Shown: positions 7,644 to 11,600 of the stretch, piece by piece
Layout: every line of letters begins with the position of its first letter
Position numbering within the stretch: the stretch's first letter is position 1
Origin: Saprospiraceae bacterium
GTDB lineage: Bacteria > Bacteroidota > Bacteroidia > Chitinophagales > Saprospiraceae
Direction: 5' to 3'
Length of the DNA: 11,600 nucleotides
Assembly: GCA_013002625.1 (NCBI GenBank)
Contig: JABDJE010000177.1
Span: 1-11,600, forward strand
The notes under the pieces: model-generated
Databases searched by the model: none
What the model was told of the DNA's origin: nothing
What the model saw: only the letters and a program-made list of their open reading frames with translations
Position numbers and translations under genes: made by a program

Positions 7644-7664
7644 TTTAAAAATTTGATTTAAAAT
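7642..7664. repeat. 8-bp inverted repeat at the amylase start codon
   Basis: ATTTTAAA (7642-7649) and TTTAAAAT (7657-7664) are exact reverse complements with a 7-base loop. On the minus-strand mRNA the 3' arm includes the first two bases of the amylase ATG. Every pair is A-U, so the stem would be weak, and it lies in a very AT-rich 50-base gap. It could tune translation of the amylase relative to the phosphorylase, but may be chance. Confidence 0.3.
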
Positions 7665-7693
7665 ATGAAAATATCAATGAGTTGGGTGTACGC

Positions 7694-9967
7694 CTACAAC
7701 ATAATTTTTTCTCCAGCAAGGTAGACTTCTTTTAAATCCCCTTCGATAAGATGCACTTTTGTTCCACTTGGTTCCATTCGAATACTCAGTTTGTTTCCTC
7801 TAAAAAGAATATGAAATTCACAGGCTTGCCACGATTCGGGCAATGAAGGGTTGAAATGGAGTGCATTGTTTTTAATACGCATACCTCCAAAGCCTTTTAC
7901 GACAGACATCCAGGTTCCGGCCATACTGGTAATATGTAAACCGTCTTCTGTATCGTTGTTGTAATCATCTAAGTCCAGACGCGAGGTACGCAAGTACATT
8001 TCATAGGCTTTATCTTTTTTACCCAATAAATTAGCCTGAATTGAATGCACGCATGGAGAAAGAGATGATTCGTGAACCGTCCTGGGTTCATAGAAATCAA
8101 AATTGCTTCTAATTGTGTCCAGATCAAAATCTTCCTCGAAGAAGTAAAGACCCTGAAGGACATCAGCTTGCTTGATGTAGACTGAACGCAAAATGCGATC
8201 CCATGACCAATTTTGATTTATGGGTCTGTCCTCAGGCTTTAATGCATCGACAGTATTTAATTCTTTATCCAAAAATCCATCCTGTTGAAGAAAGATATTT
8301 CTTTCTGGATCATAAGGCAGATACATATTGTTAACGATATCCTGCCATTGAGTCAATTCCTGGTCTTTGAGTTGTGTAAGTTCTAGAATACGGGTATAGG
8401 CAGAACTGTATTTCGTTTTGACAAGCTCGATGGATTGAGAAGTATATTTCAAACACCATCGGGCAATATAATTGGTGTACCAGTTATTGTTAACATTGTT
8501 TTCATATTCATTTGGACCGGTCACACCGAGCATGACGTATTTCTCTTTGTCTACAGAATAGTTGACGCGCTGTGCCCAAAATCTTGCGATCCCAATCAAA
8601 ACTTCCAGTCCACCTTGCGTAAGGTAAGAATCATCATCCTGGTAGTTGATGTTGTCATAAATAGCATAGGCAATGGCGCCGTTACGATGTATTTCTTCGA
8701 ATGTAATTTCCCATTCATTGTGGCATTCTTCACCATTCATAGTCACCATAGGGTAGAGTGCAGCGCCGTCAGAGAATCCAAGGTTTTCTGCATTTTCAAT
8801 GGCTTTTGCCAAATGGTTGTATCGGTATTTGAGCAATTGATTTGCTACATTTGCGGGCGCCGTACTTTGATAGAAGGGTAGACAATAGGCTTCCGTGTCC
8901 CAATAAGTGCTGCCACCATACTTTTCACCTGTAAATCCTTTAGGGCCGATATTCAATCTTGAATCTGAGCCTGTATAAGTTTGCATTAAATGAAAAATAT
9001 TAAATCGTATCCCCTGCTGTGCGCTTACATCCCCTTCGATTTTTATATCACATCGATCCCATATTTTTTTCCATTCATCTTTGTGCGCTTGTAGAAGCGC
9101 TTCGATACCAGTCTGAGCTGCATTGTGCGCAATAGTGGTGGCTGCTTCCTGAATTGCCTCTGGTGCATAATACAATGAAGAGGCAAACCCTACATATTTT
9201 GTTATGCGAATCTCATCACCGGGATTAATATCAACTTCATACTGATTGGATGCGTATTTTGAATGCGTATTATGGCTGTTGGCATTGAGTCTGCTTCCAT
9301 TATGATAAATGGCGAGTGACTGACTGACGCCCAATTCAAAAGAAGTCTTCAGCGTTCGAGCATGAACAAAGCTGTCGTTACCGGTTGATGATTGGGCGAC
9401 CTCCTCCCAGAATTTTTCGTCGTAGTTGGAGTCTTTATTGACTATATCAAAGTCAAGGAAGGCTGAGATATTTAACTGGCCTTTATAATTGTCTAATCTT
9501 AAGGTGTAATCAAGGCAAGCAATTTCATCATTTGCCATGCTTGTAAAACGATGTGTATCTATACTAAAATTGACACCGTTCGGAGTGGTCGCCTTGACTT
9601 GTCTATACAAAATACCTTCCTCCATGTTTAATGACCGCTTGAAGAAACCGATGTTGCATTTATTCAGGTCGAGTATTTCATTTCCAAAATTAAAGCTAAG
9701 ACCTATCCAATTACAGGAATTCAAGACTTTAGCAAAATATTCAGGGTAACCGTTTTTCCACCATCCTACTTTGGTTTTATCTGGATAATAGATTCCGGCA
9801 TTGTAACTACCCTGTAATGTTTTACCTGAAAAGTCTTCTTCAAAATTGCCACGCAAACCCATTTTACCGTTACCAAGAGAAAAAAGAGATTCTGAGATTT
9901 CATTATAATCCGGGAAAAACTGGTCTTCAATAATCTGCCAATTATCTTTTTTGATATAGTCTTTCAT
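7694..9967 (-). CDS. malP: Maltose phosphorylase (GH65)
   Basis: Cytoplasmic inverting phosphorylase: maltose plus phosphate gives D-glucose and beta-D-glucose-1-phosphate (EC 2.4.1.8). It has 757 residues, close to the roughly 754 of Lactobacillus brevis maltose phosphorylase, and no signal peptide. The order is an N-terminal beta-sandwich (about 1-270), a linker, and an (alpha/alpha)6 catalytic barrel. The proposed catalytic acid is E487 in GVTGPNEYENN, the same number as the L. brevis catalytic glutamate. The acceptor-site loop HNEWEITFE (416-424) is the maltose-type loop 3, which separates maltose from trehalose and kojibiose enzymes. VHESSLS (631-637) is in the phosphate-site region, and GTWMSVVKGFGGMRI (684-698) is the conserved end of the barrel. 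It starts 14 bases after the beta-phosphoglucomutase stop, and that neighbour uses its product. The enzyme class is very secure and maltose specificity is likely. Confidence 0.93.
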   Translation of the reverse strand: MKDYIKKDNWQIIEDQFFPDYNEISESLFSLGNGKMGLRGNFEEDFSGKTLQGSYNAGIYYPDKTKVGWWKNGYPEYFAKVLNSCNWIGLSFNFGNEILDLNKCNIGFFKRSLNMEEGILYRQVKATTPNGVNFSIDTHRFTSMANDEIACLDYTLRLDNYKGQLNISAFLDFDIVNKDSNYDEKFWEEVAQSSTGNDSFVHARTLKTSFELGVSQSLAIYHNGSRLNANSHNTHSKYASNQYEVDINPGDEIRITKYVGFASSLYYAPEAIQEAATTIAHNAAQTGIEALLQAHKDEWKKIWDRCDIKIEGDVSAQQGIRFNIFHLMQTYTGSDSRLNIGPKGFTGEKYGGSTYWDTEAYCLPFYQSTAPANVANQLLKYRYNHLAKAIENAENLGFSDGAALYPMVTMNGEECHNEWEITFEEIHRNGAIAYAIYDNINYQDDDSYLTQGGLEVLIGIARFWAQRVNYSVDKEKYVMLGVTGPNEYENNVNNNWYTNYIARWCLKYTSQSIELVKTKYSSAYTRILELTQLKDQELTQWQDIVNNMYLPYDPERNIFLQQDGFLDKELNTVDALKPEDRPINQNWSWDRILRSVYIKQADVLQGLYFFEEDFDLDTIRSNFDFYEPRTVHESSLSPCVHSIQANLLGKKDKAYEMYLRTSRLDLDDYNNDTEDGLHITSMAGTWMSVVKGFGGMRIKNNALHFNPSLPESWQACEFHILFRGNKLSIRMEPSGTKVHLIEGDLKEVYLAGEKIML

Positions 9968-9981
9968 GCGTTGGTTTTCTT

Positions 9982-10635
9982 TTAGGATTTTAGTGCTGCG
10001 GTTATGCTTTCAAAGTTGTGGCCGATGAAATTGGGAATAACCAATCGGGCATTGGATAGGTTTGATTCCAGGCCAATTCCAACAGAGTAAAACCCACCTG
10101 TATTGGCAGCTTCGATGCCTTTATAGCTGTCTTCAAACACAATAGCCTCTCCGGGCTCAACATCAAGATCTGACGCCGCCTTAAGAAATACTTCTGGATC
10201 TGGTTTTGTCTTAATTACCATATTGCCATCCACAATGGATTCAAAATAATTGCCTATACCTACTTTTTCAATGATTGGTTTGGCATTTTTACTGGCAGAT
10301 CCTACTGCCATTTTGATTCCATTCTCTTTAAGGTTCTCGATAAATTCCTGTACGCCATTGAGCACTTCCTCATGATTCATATCTGTAATGCTTTCGAGAT
10401 ACCAATCATTTTTTTGGCTCGCCAAAATTCGTTTTTCATCTTCAGTGGCTTTGTATCCACCTTGATCCAAAATAATATTCAGGCTATCCATTCTACTGAC
10501 ACCTTTTAGCCTTTCTTCAATACTATCTTCTATAGTAAAGCCCAATTGCGCGGTAAGCTTTTTCCATGACTGAAAATGGTAGCGTGCCGTATCCACCAAA
10601 ACACCATCGAGATCAAATATGCAAGCCTTTATCAT
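9982..10635 (-). CDS. pgmB: Beta-phosphoglucomutase
   Basis: Cytoplasmic HAD-superfamily mutase converting beta-D-glucose-1-phosphate to glucose-6-phosphate through beta-glucose-1,6-bisphosphate. The 217 residues match the family length (about 220). Motif I is FDLDGVLVDT, with nucleophile D8 and general acid/base D10, the same numbers as in the Lactococcus lactis enzyme. H20 and KGVSR (44-48) belong to the cap and substrate site. GSASKN (112-117) carries the motif II serine/threonine position. K144 in KTKPDPE is motif III, and FEDSYKGIEAA with E168-D169 is the Mg2+-binding motif IV. Its ATG overlaps the stop of the preceding gene in a TAATG junction, suggesting translational coupling. Maltose phosphorylase directly downstream supplies its substrate, which argues against a general phosphatase of the same fold. 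Confidence 0.95.
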   Translation of the reverse strand: MIKACIFDLDGVLVDTARYHFQSWKKLTAQLGFTIEDSIEERLKGVSRMDSLNIILDQGGYKATEDEKRILASQKNDWYLESITDMNHEEVLNGVQEFIENLKENGIKMAVGSASKNAKPIIEKVGIGNYFESIVDGNMVIKTKPDPEVFLKAASDLDVEPGEAIVFEDSYKGIEAANTGGFYSVGIGLESNLSNARLVIPNFIGHNFESITAALKS

Positions 10636-11600
10636 TATTGTAAAATAGATTTTATAGATTTTCTGTGACTGAACTTTTGATACAATTTCTCTTGTATCGA
10701 ATCCAGTATTCTGTGTTGTTGCAAATGTATTAATCTAGAATTCATTTTTTCTAAGAAAGCCCCAGCTTTTCTACCGATATGCTGTGAAATAAAACTCTCT
10801 GCAATCGTAAAATATAAATGACCAATTTCATTTTTGTATCCCTGCTCAAGCAGCAATTCATCGTAGATTTGAACCCACTCTATATCATTCTGTTCTTCCA
10901 GAATTTCGACTAACTTTTCATATTGTTGTGCACGCGCATGCAAGGTACTTCGAATATCAAATTGCTGTTTGTTTATCCATTTTTCAATGGTTTTAAAGTA
11001 GCGGATAAAATAGGTGTCATTGATATCTGACAGGACCGATTTGAGTTCAAGAATAGGAACTTCCAAATGCTTTATACTATTGATGATCTTTGTTGTTCGA
11101 TCATAATCCTGGTCGTTAGCTGCAAGGAGTAAGCGAAGCACTTTTAGATTCATATCAAAACCAATTGTTTTGGGATCAATATAGAATTGTACAAGCTCTT
11201 TTTTGGATTTTGAAATCAAAGATTTCAGACAGATATATATTCTTTCGTGGTTAAAGTTATTTAAAATATTCAAAGCATCTTCCTTGACAGGATGGGCCAA
11301 CATAAGCAGTGTTTCCAGAATATGGGTATCGGTTTCATCCTGCTTATACTTGGGTATGAGCGTTTCAATAAGTTGAGATTTGTCCGAGAGGGTAAGGCAA
11401 TTGTTGACATCCAATACACTGATCAGGTTAATCTCCTGAGGGATGTAATATGATTTTAATGCCAGGCTCTTCAGAGCCGCTTCAGCATCAGCCCTAAACA
11501 TAGGTGCCAGATCTCTTGACAATATCAAATCAATGCCTTTAAGAAACTCGATTCGAGACATTTCGATTGATTTGTTTTTGACTTTATAGCGGTGCTGCAG
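10635..11600 (-). CDS. Helical protein of unknown function, probably 5'-truncated by the window edge
   Basis: I do not recognise this protein. An ATG at 11561 gives 308 residues, but the 13 codons upstream to the window edge are in frame, contain no stop and have a coding-like base composition (they begin LQHRYKVKNK). The real start may therefore lie outside the window, making this the C-terminal part of a larger protein. The visible part has no signal peptide and no membrane segment. It is rich in Leu, Ile, Lys and Glu and looks all-helical, like a HEAT- or TPR-type solenoid (for example LETLLMLAHPVKEDALNILN and YEKLVEILEEQNDIEWVQIY). The last 60 residues are strongly basic and helical (HIGRKAGAFLEKM to HRKSIKSILQ). 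Its TAA overlaps the beta-phosphoglucomutase ATG by one base, so the two are probably translated together. A role in the maltose pathway is suggested only by this position. Confidence 0.7.
   Translation of the reverse strand: MQHRYKVKNKSIEMSRIEFLKGIDLILSRDLAPMFRADAEAALKSLALKSYYIPQEINLISVLDVNNCLTLSDKSQLIETLIPKYKQDETDTHILETLLMLAHPVKEDALNILNNFNHERIYICLKSLISKSKKELVQFYIDPKTIGFDMNLKVLRLLLAANDQDYDRTTKIINSIKHLEVPILELKSVLSDINDTYFIRYFKTIEKWINKQQFDIRSTLHARAQQYEKLVEILEEQNDIEWVQIYDELLLEQGYKNEIGHLYFTIAESFISQHIGRKAGAFLEKMNSRLIHLQQHRILDSIQEKLYQKFSHRKSIKSILQ

Noticed and set aside
8435..8881. 148-codon open frame on the plus strand
   Set aside because: It lies entirely antisense to the catalytic part of the maltose phosphorylase gene, whose motifs are intact. 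The predicted protein has no recognisable domain and a composition typical of a shadow frame.

Overview
The window looks like chromosomal DNA of a Bacteroidota bacterium, of Flavobacteriia or Saprospiria type. The evidence is AT-rich intergenic DNA, no Shine-Dalgarno sequences ahead of starts, A-rich leader segments, secreted OmpA-family proteins carrying SprB-like and 'two-component regulator propeller' repeats, a DUF6624-like domain, and heptanucleotide repeat tracts between genes. All eight genes lie on the minus strand, so transcription runs from the right edge to the left. There are no RNA genes, insertion sequences or CRISPR arrays, and no gene-free stretch longer than about 150 bases.

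Right part (about 4692-11600): a compact maltose/alpha-glucan utilisation operon. In transcription order it holds a helical protein of unknown function (probably cut by the window edge), beta-phosphoglucomutase, a GH65 maltose phosphorylase, a GH13 alpha-amylase-type lipoprotein and an SLC45-like sugar transporter of the major facilitator superfamily. Spacings are -1, 14, 50 and 6 bases. The inferred pathway has three steps. The envelope lipoprotein trims alpha-glucans. The transporter takes maltose across the inner membrane. Maltose phosphorylase splits it with phosphate into glucose and beta-glucose-1-phosphate, which the mutase turns into glucose-6-phosphate without spending ATP on that half. 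No SusC/SusD pair and no regulator are in the window.

Middle part (855-4649): two secreted multidomain proteins ending in or containing OmpA-like domains. The first, 42 bases after the transporter, is a three-part protein: a carbohydrate-binding-like N-terminus, a degenerate OmpA-like domain and a C-terminal DUF6624-like domain. The second is a beta-propeller, two SprB-like repeats and a good OmpA C-terminal domain. A candidate Bacteroidota-type promoter sits between them, so the second probably starts its own transcript.

Left part (1-790): a small aquaporin-family channel with an altered selectivity-filter region, followed by two 7-base-periodic repeat tracts. The first has TTTCGGG/TTTCGAG units and touches the window edge. 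The second is a degenerate CTT-containing heptad tract.

The sugar operon is well supported and of a known kind. The parts least explained are the helical protein coupled to beta-phosphoglucomutase, the DUF6624-like fusion protein, the aquaporin lacking the usual arginine, and the heptad tracts.
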